Assembly: GCA_017883405.1 (NCBI GenBank)
Contig: JADGNO010000300.1
Span: 1 to 33,410 of the forward strand
Length of the DNA: 33,410 nucleotides
Direction of reading: 5' to 3'
Source: Occallatibacter sp.
Lineage (GTDB): Bacteria; Acidobacteriota; Terriglobia; Terriglobales; Acidobacteriaceae
Shown here: positions 23,605 to 31,508 of the stretch, in pieces
Numbering within the stretch: position 1 is the first letter of the stretch
How the letters are laid out: each line of letters opens with the position of its first letter
Position numbers and translations under genes: made by a program
Notes under the pieces: generated by a model
The model's input: the letters and a program-made list of their open reading frames with translations, nothing else
The model's database searches: none
What the model was told of the DNA's origin: nothing

Positions 23605-25734
23605 TCACTCTGCTGCGTTCAAAGTGTGTGCGGCGCGGTCCAGCACGGTTGTCAGCACGATCAACTGCGCGGCCGCCAATTCAGAATTGTGCGCATCGAT
23701 TGCTTCATTCACTCCCGGAATCTCGACTGCGGAGTAGCCGGTGAGTTGGCCCGGGGCATAGATGGTGTGCCGATACCAGGGGCGATTCGGAAGCCCGTTT
23801 GGCCACAGGAACGCAGCCTCAGTCTGTCGAAGCGCCGAGTTGAGTTTGGCAGGATTGCCCGGCGCAGAGACTTCAAGTGCGTGGGCTCTTTTGGCTGCAC
23901 TTGCAAAGCGGGCAGCCGCCGCTTCTGCCGCCGCAAAATCGAGCGATGACAGGCCGGCATCGGAGGCCTTACGTTTTGCTTCGGTAATGTAGCCGGAGAC
24001 TTCGCGTGCGTAGGCCTCGTAGTCGAGGGGAAGGACGTCTGAGTCGGCCATGCGAATGGTTTCAAGCCCGAGCACGCGAGCCATTTCCTGCAGATAGACA
24101 AAATGAGGGTCGGCGTTCTCGGTGTACCACTGATAATCGTCGAACGTCGAGTGATAGACGCCGTAAGCGCCGCTGGAACTGATGTCGGTTGACGGAACAC
24201 CCGCGTGCTGCAAGAACGGTGTAAAGTCTGAACCCGAGCCCATGTCGCCCATGCGCACATCGTCGCCGGGTACCTGACTGGTGAGCGGCTTGTTGGTTGA
24301 GGGTTGTTTGAGCCTCCACTGCTGGTACACCGTTCCGCCGAGCGGGCTCGACACATCGCGCGTAACATCGCGCACAAACTCTTTCAGCGACGGCACGGCA
24401 GAGGCGCCGAAATCGGAACCTGCTACAGCGACGTCCACATTAAAATACGCCACGGCCCTTTGCATTTCGCTACTGTGCTGTTCAACCCATTCGGTGGAAC
24501 CGATCAACCCTTCTTCCTCGGCATCCCAACTGCAGAAAATAATGGTGCGCTTTGGGCGCCAGCCCTGCTTGAGCAGGGCGCCTACACCGTGCACCGATTC
24601 AAGCATTGCTGCGGTGCCGCTTGAAGGATCAACTGCGCCGTAAACCCACGCGTCGCGATGATTGCCGGCAATGACTAACTCGTCGGGGTAGAGTGACCCT
24701 TTGACAGTACCGATCACATCCCAGATAACGCGCCGTTGATAGTCCTGATCTGACACAAGGTGAACGCTCACGCCACCGGGTCCCATGTGATAGCTGAAAG
24801 GCAACGCGCCTTGCCAACCTTGCGGGACGGCGGAGCCTTTGAGGGCGTGCAGAATCGGCGCTGCGTCGTGATAGCTGATGGGAATCGAGATGATACTGGG
24901 TTGATTGCCATTGAGTCCGACGTAATCGCGAATGCGCGCTGCATCCGGCAGATCGAGCGTAGAAGGCACGCCGGGTGTTTCAGGATCGCCGGGATATTTA
25001 AATAAAAATTGCACCGAGCCGCGCTGAACTCCTGTCTCCGGGCGCCACGGGCCAGCCGGGTAGGCGTCGCCTTTAAAGTAGCCGTCGTCTTGCGGATCGG
25101 AATAGAGCAAAACACCAACCGCGCCGCGCTGCTCTGCGAGGTAAACCTTCACCCCGCGAAAGTTTGCGCCGTAGCGGATAAGCGCGATCTTGCCACGCAG
25201 ATCAATATGGTGCGCGGCAAGGTCATTGAAATCTTCAAGCCGGCCATAATTTGCATACACAACTTCGCCGGTCACATCGCCGGACCCAGACGAGCCGTTG
25301 AACGGCATCACCACGCGTGCATTATCCTGCCCCGGATCGTTCTCGACATGCTCCGGCGTGGGCCCGCTCATCAGCCGGATGCCGTTTGCATCGTAGGCCT
25401 CCACGCGAACAGCTTTGGGCTGGTTCATCAGCACCCGATAAGGAATGATCTCTGTATCCAACCCGGCCGCGCGAAATTTCTGCGCGACAAATTCAGCAGT
25501 CTTGTGGTCCTCGGGCGTTGCCGCCAGGTGCGGCTCGGCGGTCAGGATCTTGAGGTTTTGCCCGGCCATTTTTGCATCGGGCACAGCCAGAAATTTCTCT
25601 TCAATTTTCGCTTGCGCAGAGAAGTTGGAGTATCCAAAAACTGTCTGCGAAACCTGACCGGAGGTCTGGGCCGTCGCGGTGTAAGTGGCCGTAAGCAAAA
25701 GAAAAGCAAAAACGCGAGAACTATCTAACTTCAT
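23605..25734 (-). CDS. Secreted M28 family metallopeptidase (glutamate carboxypeptidase II-like)
   Basis: A 709-residue exported peptidase of family M28B. Residues 1-22 are a signal peptide (cleavage near ATA/Q). A PA domain lies within about 120-330. The zinc peptidase domain follows with the full ligand set: H359 in GNHRDAW, D369 in AVDPSSG, catalytic E406 and ligand E407 in CSWDAEEEGL, D434 in FNVDVA, and H528 in YGVYHSTFDD. The C-terminus is the transferrin-receptor-like dimerisation helix bundle (about 590-709). It resembles human PSMA in layout. The ATG at 25734 is chosen over 25821 because the signal peptide starts there. It probably trims peptides in the periplasm. It is divergent from the MFS gene. 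Confidence 0.94.
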   Translation of the reverse strand: MKLDSSRVFAFLLLTATYTATAQTSGQVSQTVFGYSNFSAQAKIEEKFLAVPDAKMAGQNLKILTAEPHLAATPEDHKTAEFVAQKFRAAGLDTEIIPYRVLMNQPKAVRVEAYDANGIRLMSGPTPEHVENDPGQDNARVVMPFNGSSGSGDVTGEVVYANYGRLEDFNDLAAHHIDLRGKIALIRYGANFRGVKVYLAEQRGAVGVLLYSDPQDDGYFKGDAYPAGPWRPETGVQRGSVQFLFKYPGDPETPGVPSTLDLPDAARIRDYVGLNGNQPSIISIPISYHDAAPILHALKGSAVPQGWQGALPFSYHMGPGGVSVHLVSDQDYQRRVIWDVIGTVKGSLYPDELVIAGNHRDAWVYGAVDPSSGTAAMLESVHGVGALLKQGWRPKRTIIFCSWDAEEEGLIGSTEWVEQHSSEMQRAVAYFNVDVAVAGSDFGASAVPSLKEFVRDVTRDVSSPLGGTVYQQWRLKQPSTNKPLTSQVPGDDVRMGDMGSGSDFTPFLQHAGVPSTDISSSGAYGVYHSTFDDYQWYTENADPHFVYLQEMARVLGLETIRMADSDVLPLDYEAYAREVSGYITEAKRKASDAGLSSLDFAAAEAAAARFASAAKRAHALEVSAPGNPAKLNSALRQTEAAFLWPNGLPNRPWYRHTIYAPGQLTGYSAVEIPGVNEAIDAHNSELAAAQLIVLTTVLDRAAHTLNAAE

Positions 25735-25959
25735 TGAAAAAACCGTCCAGATCCTCAGGCCGCCGCATCCGCCATTCGATGGCGGCACAGCAGGGAGCCC
25801 ACTGCGCAACAATAAACTCACAGCTTACACTATGACCTGAGGCCACCTGATCTGAGCACGGACCGCGAGTTAAATCGTTCCCCCCGATCTCTTGCCGTCG
25901 AAGAAGCTGACGCTTCTACGCCTGCCTTTTGTGCTGAGCAGGACGAGAACTGGCCGCAG

Positions 25960-27159
25960 GTGGTGCGCGCGCTGCGCAATTGCGACTTCCGCTTGTTCTG
26001 GGGCGGAAATTTCCTCTCCAATATTGGCACCTGGATGCAGAACGTGGCGCAAAGCTGGCTCGTTCTGACGCTCACGGCCAACTCGGCATTCTGGCTGGGC
26101 ATCGTCAGTTTTGCAGGGTCGATTCCCTTTCTCGTGTTCACCTTGTTTGGCGGCGTGGTGGCCGACCGGGCAGACAAACGCAGGTTGCTGCTGGTCACGC
26201 AGTCGGTCATGATGATTCTCGCTTTCGTGCTTGCCACCCTTACCTGGTTCAAGGTCATCACCGTGTGGGAAGTGGTGGTTCTCTCATTCCTGAACGGCAT
26301 GGCGATGGCCATGAACGCGCCCAGCTACCAGGCGCTGGTGCCGCGGCTGGTGCCGCGCGAGGACCTTACCAACGCCATCGCGCTCAACTCGGCGCAGTTC
26401 AACTTGTCGCGCATCCTGGGTCCCACCCTGGGTGGCTATGCCATGGCGCTCTTTGGAATGGCGGGCAACTTCTTCCTCAATGGACTGAGCTTTCTTGCCG
26501 TGCTGTGGTCCCTCACCCGCATTCAGTATCCGGGCGAAGAAAAACGCGAGCATCCAAGCCTGCTTGACAGCCTGCGCGAGGGCTTTACTTACCTGCGCGG
26601 AGAACCGCAGATGTACGTGCTGGTGTGGATGACTGCGGTCGTAAGTTTTCTTGCCATCCCATTCATCACATTCATTCCGTTCTTTGCGCGCATGCAGTTG
26701 AACCTGGGTGAGACGGGTCTTGGCTGGTTGCTGGCTGCATCTGGCTTCGGAGCTGTTGTTGCTGCAGTCCTGGTGGCCGCATTCGGCGTGATTCGTCACC
26801 GCGGCAAAGTAGTTGTGATTGCGGGGCTATTCTTTTTTTCCGCAATTATCGGATTCTGCTACTCACACGTATTTGCTTTGTCAGCGTGCTGTGCTCTGGT
26901 GGAGGGCTTTAGCGCGATCCTGATGATCTCGTGCTTCAATATCGCCATCCAACACCTGTCGTCTGACGAAATGCGCGGGCGCGTGATGAGTATCTACGCA
27001 ACTTCTTTTTTGGGTCTGCCACCGCTGGGCGCGCTGCTGGCCGGTGAGTTGTCAAGACACATACCGACCGGGCATGTGCTGGCAGCCATGGCCGCAACCG
27101 CCGCCGTGCTTTACATCAGCTTTTATGTGTTATCAAAGCCGCTTCGGGAGTTGGACTGA
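25960..27159 (+). CDS. MFS transporter (MFS_3 / EntS-like exporter)
   Basis: A 399-residue 12-helix major facilitator of the MFS_3 group (PF05977), which includes the enterobactin exporter EntS. Motifs are RNCDFRLFWGGNFLSNIGTW at the start, the loop 2-3 signature DRADKRRLL, and NAIALNSAQFNLSRILGP. The substrate is unknown; export of a siderophore or drug is the usual role. The start given is GTG 25960, but there is no ribosome-binding site for it, and the frame is open upstream for 36 more codons to a CTG at 25852 that has TGAGG 9 bases before it. The added N-terminus would be hydrophilic. The stop is followed by a small hairpin shared with mscL. Confidence 0.85.
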   Translation: MVRALRNCDFRLFWGGNFLSNIGTWMQNVAQSWLVLTLTANSAFWLGIVSFAGSIPFLVFTLFGGVVADRADKRRLLLVTQSVMMILAFVLATLTWFKVITVWEVVVLSFLNGMAMAMNAPSYQALVPRLVPREDLTNAIALNSAQFNLSRILGPTLGGYAMALFGMAGNFFLNGLSFLAVLWSLTRIQYPGEEKREHPSLLDSLREGFTYLRGEPQMYVLVWMTAVVSFLAIPFITFIPFFARMQLNLGETGLGWLLAASGFGAVVAAVLVAAFGVIRHRGKVVVIAGLFFFSAIIGFCYSHVFALSACCALVEGFSAILMISCFNIAIQHLSSDEMRGRVMSIYATSFLGLPPLGALLAGELSRHIPTGHVLAAMAATAAVLYISFYVLSKPLRELD

Positions 27160-27183
27160 CGGCTACCTAAAAATGGATAGCCG
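27160..27183. terminator. Weak bidirectional hairpin between MFS gene and mscL
   Basis: CGGCTA (27160-27165) pairs with TAGCCG (27178-27183), with two further C-G pairs after a bulged A. It lies directly after the MFS stop and 14 bases from the mscL stop on the other strand. There is no proper T-tract, so it is only a possible terminator. Confidence 0.4.
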
Positions 27184-27197
27184 CCTTTCCACTTCTT

Positions 27198-27602
27198 CTA
27201 AGCAATTAGCTGCGTGCAGTGGGAGCAGCGCGTGGCCGCGACAGGGATTTCGCTGAAGCACTGCGGGCATGCTTTGGTGGCAGGCGGCGCCTCTGGCGCA
27301 GGCCCCTTGAACCTGGCCATCAGAGAATTGATGGGCAGCACCATGAAAAAATACACCACGAACGCAACCAACAGAAATGAAACTGTGGCGTTGAGGAAGT
27401 TGCCGATCATGATCGGCGTGCCCATGAAATTAACTTTCAATGCGCTGAAGTCCTGCTTGCCGACAATGGCGGCAATGAACTGCATGGCGACATCTTTGAC
27501 GAAGGAACTCACGATGGCGTTGAATGCCGCACCCATGATGAAAGCAACGGCAAGATCTACGACGTTGCCACGCAGAATGAAGTCCCGAAATCCTTTGAGC
27601 AT
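27198..27602 (-). CDS. mscL: Large-conductance mechanosensitive channel MscL with C-terminal zinc-ribbon motif
   Basis: A 134-residue inner-membrane channel that opens under high membrane tension to release solutes on osmotic downshock. The family start MLKGFRDFILRGNVVDLAVAF (S1 and TM1, here about 14-45), a periplasmic loop (46-68) and TM2 (about 70-95) are all present. Instead of the plain C-terminal helix bundle, residues 111-129 carry two CxxC pairs (C112/C115, C126/C129), a likely zinc ribbon. The ATG at 27602 has GAGGAG about 10 bases upstream. An upstream open extension to 27884 is not coding. The leader holds a three-copy imperfect repeat. Confidence 0.95.
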   Translation of the reverse strand: MLKGFRDFILRGNVVDLAVAFIMGAAFNAIVSSFVKDVAMQFIAAIVGKQDFSALKVNFMGTPIMIGNFLNATVSFLLVAFVVYFFMVLPINSLMARFKGPAPEAPPATKACPQCFSEIPVAATRCSHCTQLIA

Positions 27603-27631
27603 CTTACGTTTCTCCTCTCGCCTATCAGTTA

Positions 27632-27683
27632 GCTGCCAATCATGAGCGGGCTGCCGCTTATGCGGGCTGCCGATTGTGAGCGG
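27632..27683 (-). repeat. Three-unit imperfect tandem repeat in the mscL leader
   Basis: Three units start GCTGCC and end CGG: 27632-27649 (18 bases), 27650-27665 (16) and 27666-27683 (18). Units one and three share AT-x-x-TGAGCGG endings. The middle unit contains CCGC-TTAT-GCGG, a small inverted repeat. The array starts 30 bases upstream of the mscL start codon, so it is probably in its 5' untranslated RNA or promoter. Confidence 0.6.
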
Positions 27684-27793
27684 CACAACCGGAATTGTAT
27701 GCCCCATCCTACACGGCTTGTAAGAGTTTATCGCAGGCTTCAACACTGGTTTCCGAGTTTGATGCCGGGAGTCCTGCCATGCTGACGCTTGTA

Positions 27794-28090
27794 TTACAAA
27801 AGTGCCCAAAGAGCCAGTGCCGTGGCCAGAATCATCAGCTCGGCATAGAGCAGAATCATGACGCCGGCATGGTACAGGTCCCATCTACGGCGCAGGCAGC
27901 GCACCGTCTCCAGCATTCCCCAACAGGCAAAAGGCACGGCAATGAGTTGCCAGCGCGAACCGTGGAGTTTCTCAATATAGGGAAACCCAGCCAGACGCAA
28001 GCTAACCACAAATGCACTCAGAGACAGCAATACGCCACGGGTCAGCGATGGCTTACGAATGCGAAAGAAGTGCAGCCGGGGAAGGACCAC
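27794..28090 (-). CDS. Small polytopic membrane protein, hypothetical
   Basis: A 98-residue open frame from a GTG at 28090. It has three hydrophobic segments (about 17-34, 46-62 and 72-97) with basic loops between them (RIRKPSLTR at the start, RCLRRR after the second). It begins 23 bases after the mtnA stop on the same strand, so it is probably transcribed with mtnA. The ribosome-binding site (AAGAAG) is weak. I do not recognise the family. The operon position and membrane topology support a real gene. Confidence 0.6.
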   Translation of the reverse strand: MVLPRLHFFRIRKPSLTRGVLLSLSAFVVSLRLAGFPYIEKLHGSRWQLIAVPFACWGMLETVRCLRRRWDLYHAGVMILLYAELMILATALALWALL

Positions 28091-28113
28091 CTTCTTAGTT
28101 TAGAGTGTCGGCT

Positions 28114-29163
28114 CTACCCGGCTACCAGTTCCATTTGGCGGAGCGCTTCAGTGTACGGCGCGCGCAGTACGCCGCGCTCGGTAATGATCGCGGTAATGTA
28201 CTTTGAAGGCGTAACGTCAAATGCCGGGTTGCAGATGCCAACGCCGTTCGGCGTGAGTTGCTTGCCGCCGTGGTGGGTTACCTCCACCTGCGGTCGCTCT
28301 TCAATGGGAATCGCGTCGCCAGTCTTCGTAGCCAGATCGATGGTGGACCAGGGCGCTGCCACGTAAAACGGAATGCCGTGCTCTTTGGCGAGAATGGCAA
28401 CGTTGTAGGTGCCGATCTTGTTGGCCGCATCGCCGTTGGCGGCAATGCGATCTGCGCCCACCACGACAGCCTTGATCTTGCCGGCTTTCATCAAGCTGGC
28501 AGCCATGTTGTCGCAAATGACGGTTGTCGGAATGCCGTCGGCCATCAACTCCCACGCGGTAAGCCGCGCGCCCTGCAGGAACGGCCGGGTCTCGTCGGCA
28601 TAAACGTGGATATGCTTGCCCTGCTCCACAGCCGAGCGGATAACGCCGAGGGCAGTTCCATAGCCACAAGTGGCCAGCGCGCCCGCATTGCAGTGGGTCA
28701 GCACGCCACCCTCGTCGGGCAGCAGCGCTCCGCCGAATGCGCCCATGGTTTTGCAGGCGGCAATATCTTCTTCATACATGGCGTGCGCTTCAGCCAGCAG
28801 CCGGTCCTGAACCTGTGCAAGAGTGGCCTCGGAGTCGCGCAGATTTGCGAAAAGCCCCTTCATGCGGTCAATGGCCCAGAACAGGTTCACCGCGGTGGGC
28901 CGCGTTCCGGCCAGCCGCGCGCAGATCTTTTCGAACTCCGGCGCAAATTCCTGCGTGGATTTCGCGCTGGTGCTTTTGGCGCCAAGCGCCACGCCGTACG
29001 CGGCAGAAACACCGATGGCCGGCGCGCCGCGCACCACCATGGTGACAATCACCTCGGCCACTTCTTCATAGGTGGTGGCGAGTACATAGCTCTCTTCGAG
29101 CGGGAGCCGCGTTTGATCGATAAAGCTGACGCCTTCAGGCGTCCATGTCAGCGTGGGAATCAT
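28114..29163 (-). CDS. mtnA: S-methyl-5-thioribose-1-phosphate isomerase
   Basis: MtnA isomerises methylthioribose 1-phosphate to methylthioribulose 1-phosphate in the methionine salvage pathway. The 349 residues match the usual length. Signatures are RGAPAIG (45-51), [10 protein letters not shown] with the catalytic C158, and [17 protein letters not shown] with the catalytic D238. The ATG at 29163 matches the family's N-terminus ([17 protein letters not shown]); GGAA lies 5 bases upstream. The open extension to 29208 is rejected. Other mtn genes are not in view. A small membrane protein follows in the same direction. The gene is divergent from the sugar transporter. Confidence 0.95.
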   Translation of the reverse strand: MIPTLTWTPEGVSFIDQTRLPLEESYVLATTYEEVAEVIVTMVVRGAPAIGVSAAYGVALGAKSTSAKSTQEFAPEFEKICARLAGTRPTAVNLFWAIDRMKGLFANLRDSEATLAQVQDRLLAEAHAMYEEDIAACKTMGAFGGALLPDEGGVLTHCNAGALATCGYGTALGVIRSAVEQGKHIHVYADETRPFLQGARLTAWELMADGIPTTVICDNMAASLMKAGKIKAVVVGADRIAANGDAANKIGTYNVAILAKEHGIPFYVAAPWSTIDLATKTGDAIPIEERPQVEVTHHGGKQLTPNGVGICNPAFDVTPSKYITAIITERGVLRAPYTEALRQMELVAG

Positions 29164-29404
29164 GCATTTCCAGTGTAAATTGACGGCCTGCCACATAGCT
29201 GGGTCCAAAGAGCTGCTCCATGCAATGGTGAAAATGTTTACATATTCCGCTGGACTGACTGTGACCGGAGTGCGTACATTGATCGATGAATCAGCCGCCG
29301 TTCAGGTTCCGATTCCAGCCCGCATCAAATAGGCAGGAAGTCCAGACCGCCGGCAGCGAACTACCCAAAGCAATGCAACGAAAGCAAGTGGAGGAAGACC
29401 TTAT

Positions 29405-30643
29405 ATGGCATCGCATTCGGCAGAAAACGCCGGCTCGCCCAGTTACACCGGACCTTTTATCATTGTTGCTGCGCTATTTGGCATCTTTGGATTCCTGACA
29501 AGCCTCAACAATCAGCTGGTGACCAAGCTAAAAGAGACGTTCCAGCTTGGATACGGTCAGGCTATGCTAGCCACCGCAGCATGGTTTCTGGCCTACCTGG
29601 TTTTCTCCGTCCCTTCAGGCAAGCTCATTGAGATGGTGGGCTACAAGAAGACCATGGTGATATCGCTGTTCATCATGGTGCTTGGTGCTCTGGCGTTCAT
29701 CCCGGCAGCTAACTCGGTTAGCTTTCCTCTGACTTTGGGCGCCATATTTCTGCTCGCCACAGGTGTGTGCGCTTTGCAGACGTCGGCCAATCCTTACGCC
29801 GCAATTCTGGGACCCGAATCCAGCGCCGCGCTGCGCGTCAATCTGGCGCAGGCCTTCAACTCAGGGGCATCTGCACTGGCTCCTGTCGTAGCCACCACCT
29901 TCATTCTGGCCAATGCGAACAAAATGGGCACTACCACGGAGCAGGCCCATATGCTCGTCACCCCCTATATCGTGATCGCCGCTTCGCTTCTTGTACTCGG
30001 CTTCGTCGTGATGGGGCTGCATCTGCCGGCGGTTACCTCCACCCGAGACTTCCGCCCAGGCGACGACGTTGCCGGTGGCCGTTCAATCTGGAGCCATTCG
30101 CACGTCGTTCTCGGCATGCTGGGAATCTTCTTTTACGTTGGCGAGGAGATCGCGCTGGCCGCCATCGGTGTCCGCTTTGGGGTGGAGCAGGGCATCAGCA
30201 GCGTGAAAATTGCGGGCCTCCTTGTGACCATTTATTACTTGCTGATCATGGTCGGCCGCTTTGCCGGCAGCGCTCTGATGACCAGGATCCGTCCGGAGAA
30301 GCTGCTGGTTGGCCTGGGCATCTTCGGTATCTTGCTAATGGCCCTCGGCATGATGACCTCTGGGACACTGGCTGTTTCGTGCCTGGTCCTCTGTGGCCTC
30401 GCTAACTCCATCATGTACCCCACCATTTTCGCCTTGGGCATTGCGGAACTTGGACCGCTCACCAGCAAGGGTTCAGGCGTTATTACTATCGGCAATGTGG
30501 GTGGCGCGGCAATTCCTCCGCTCTTCGGACTGATGGCCGACCATATGGGCATTCAGCACGCTTTCATCCTGCCCATCATCTGCTACGTGTTCATTACTTA
30601 CTACGGTCTGTCGGGATACAAACCAAGCCGCGATGCTGCTTAG
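29405..30643 (+). CDS. FucP/GluP-like MFS sugar transporter
   Basis: A 412-residue, 12-helix major facilitator of the FucP (fucose:H+ symporter) group. It shows the family's SANPYAAILGPESSAALRVNLAQAFNS stretch split here as SANPYAAILG (127-136) then the VNLAQAFNS segment, and YPTIFALGIAELGP late in the protein. Aligned without gaps to E. coli FucP, the two acids needed for proton coupling (D46 and E135 there) are N36 and Q125 here. The ATG at 29405 has GGAGG 10 bases upstream. It likely imports a hexose, 6-deoxyhexose or similar sugar; the specificity and coupling ion are uncertain. A strong terminator follows and is shared with sodC. Confidence 0.9.
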   Translation: MASHSAENAGSPSYTGPFIIVAALFGIFGFLTSLNNQLVTKLKETFQLGYGQAMLATAAWFLAYLVFSVPSGKLIEMVGYKKTMVISLFIMVLGALAFIPAANSVSFPLTLGAIFLLATGVCALQTSANPYAAILGPESSAALRVNLAQAFNSGASALAPVVATTFILANANKMGTTTEQAHMLVTPYIVIAASLLVLGFVVMGLHLPAVTSTRDFRPGDDVAGGRSIWSHSHVVLGMLGIFFYVGEEIALAAIGVRFGVEQGISSVKIAGLLVTIYYLLIMVGRFAGSALMTRIRPEKLLVGLGIFGILLMALGMMTSGTLAVSCLVLCGLANSIMYPTIFALGIAELGPLTSKGSGVITIGNVGGAAIPPLFGLMADHMGIQHAFILPIICYVFITYYGLSGYKPSRDAA

Positions 30644-30669
30644 CCCACACTGAAGTTGCGCCAAACTGA

Positions 30670-30698
30670 AAGCCCTCCGGATTCGTTCCGGAGGGCTT
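30670..30698. terminator. Strong bidirectional terminator between sugar transporter and sodC
   Basis: AAGCCCTCCGGA (30670-30681) and TCCGGAGGGCTT (30687-30698) form a perfect 12-pair stem with a 5-base loop. It is 26 bases after the transporter stop and 23 bases after the sodC stop on the other strand. The T-rich tail is short on both sides, but the position between convergent genes makes the call firm. Confidence 0.85.
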
Positions 30699-30721
30699 CA
30701 ACTTTCTGCGTGCAACCACTT

Positions 30722-31252
30722 TTATTTTTCGATAACACCGCACGCGATCCTGTCGCCGGAGTTGCCAGAGGGATCGGACATGAGATCATCCGCCTTCGCG
30801 TGGATCACCAGCGCAGTGCCGCCTTCGTGGAAGAGCGAGTTAGCACCGTCACCGAGCGTTGCGCCTTCAATCGTGAAGCTGGTGCTGGCTTTGCCATTTT
30901 TGGCCACTACCAGGTTTGGCAAATCGCCAACGTGAGGATGCGGACCATTCGTGTTGTGAACGCCGTGATGCGAACTGGTGGGGTTGAAGTGGCCGCCGGC
31001 AGTAGTAAACGCCGGACCTTCGCATTTGCCAACCGTATGAACGTGGATGCCATGTTCACCGGGAGTGAGCTGCGATACCTTGACCGAGACCTTCACACTG
31101 TTGCCCGCCGCGGTCAGCTTCGCAGTTCCGATTTGTGTTCCCTGGGCATTCACAATATTGGCGTGAGCTGATGCGGATGCAGCGTTGGCAATTTGAGCTG
31201 AAACGGAAAACGCAAGAAGCCCGGCAAGGGCCAGAATATTTCGAGTACGCAC
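30722..31252 (-). CDS. sodC: Superoxide dismutase [Cu-Zn], periplasmic
   Basis: A 176-residue Cu/Zn superoxide dismutase that removes superoxide in the periplasm. Residues 1-24 form a signal peptide (cleavage near ANA/A). Copper ligands H70 and H72 (GIHVH), bridging H88 (GGHFNP), H151 (VIHAKADD) and the zinc-side histidines and D110 (HVGDLPN) are present; C77 and C171 should form the conserved disulphide. The start is GTG at 31252 with GGAGG 7 bases upstream, which gives a clean signal peptide; the frame continues to 31360 without support. An extra His-Pro pair (PHPH) sits in the zinc loop. It is a stand-alone gene. Confidence 0.95.
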   Translation of the reverse strand: MRTRNILALAGLLAFSVSAQIANAASASAHANIVNAQGTQIGTAKLTAAGNSVKVSVKVSQLTPGEHGIHVHTVGKCEGPAFTTAGGHFNPTSSHHGVHNTNGPHPHVGDLPNLVVAKNGKASTSFTIEGATLGDGANSLFHEGGTALVIHAKADDLMSDPSGNSGDRIACGVIEK

Positions 31253-31508
31253 GATAATCCCTCCATAAGGAATATTGGTTGAACCGCGTAAGTGTTTGCA
31301 CGGAACGAAGACCCGGAGAATTGGTCGCGCTGGGGCGCTCGTGCTGTCAGAAGCATACATCCAGCCGCAGGGCTTCGTGAATATTCGAGAGGATGTTGCC
31401 CGCTACGGCGGCGCTACTTGGCTGCACCTCTAAATCCAGCCTTTAGAATTGCTTGTGGAGCGTGTCTGCGCGCTTCAATCCATCGCACGCAAAGTGCGGG
31501 AGCTGCAA

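Noticed and set aside
27603-27884. N-terminal extension of mscL on the same frame
   Set aside because: The family begins at the methionine encoded at 27602, which has a good ribosome-binding site; the extension crosses the repeat array and another ORF.
29218-29245. ATGTTTACAT near the mtnA / sugar transporter divergent region as an operator
   Set aside because: Only 4-base arms are complementary, which is common by chance; no promoter box is aligned with it.
29286-29498. Plus-strand frame of 70 residues overlapping the sugar transporter start
   Set aside because: It overlaps the transporter by about 90 bases, has no ribosome-binding site and no recognisable feature.
30656-31171. Plus-strand open frame of 171 residues
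   Set aside because: Antisense to sodC and begins inside the terminator region.
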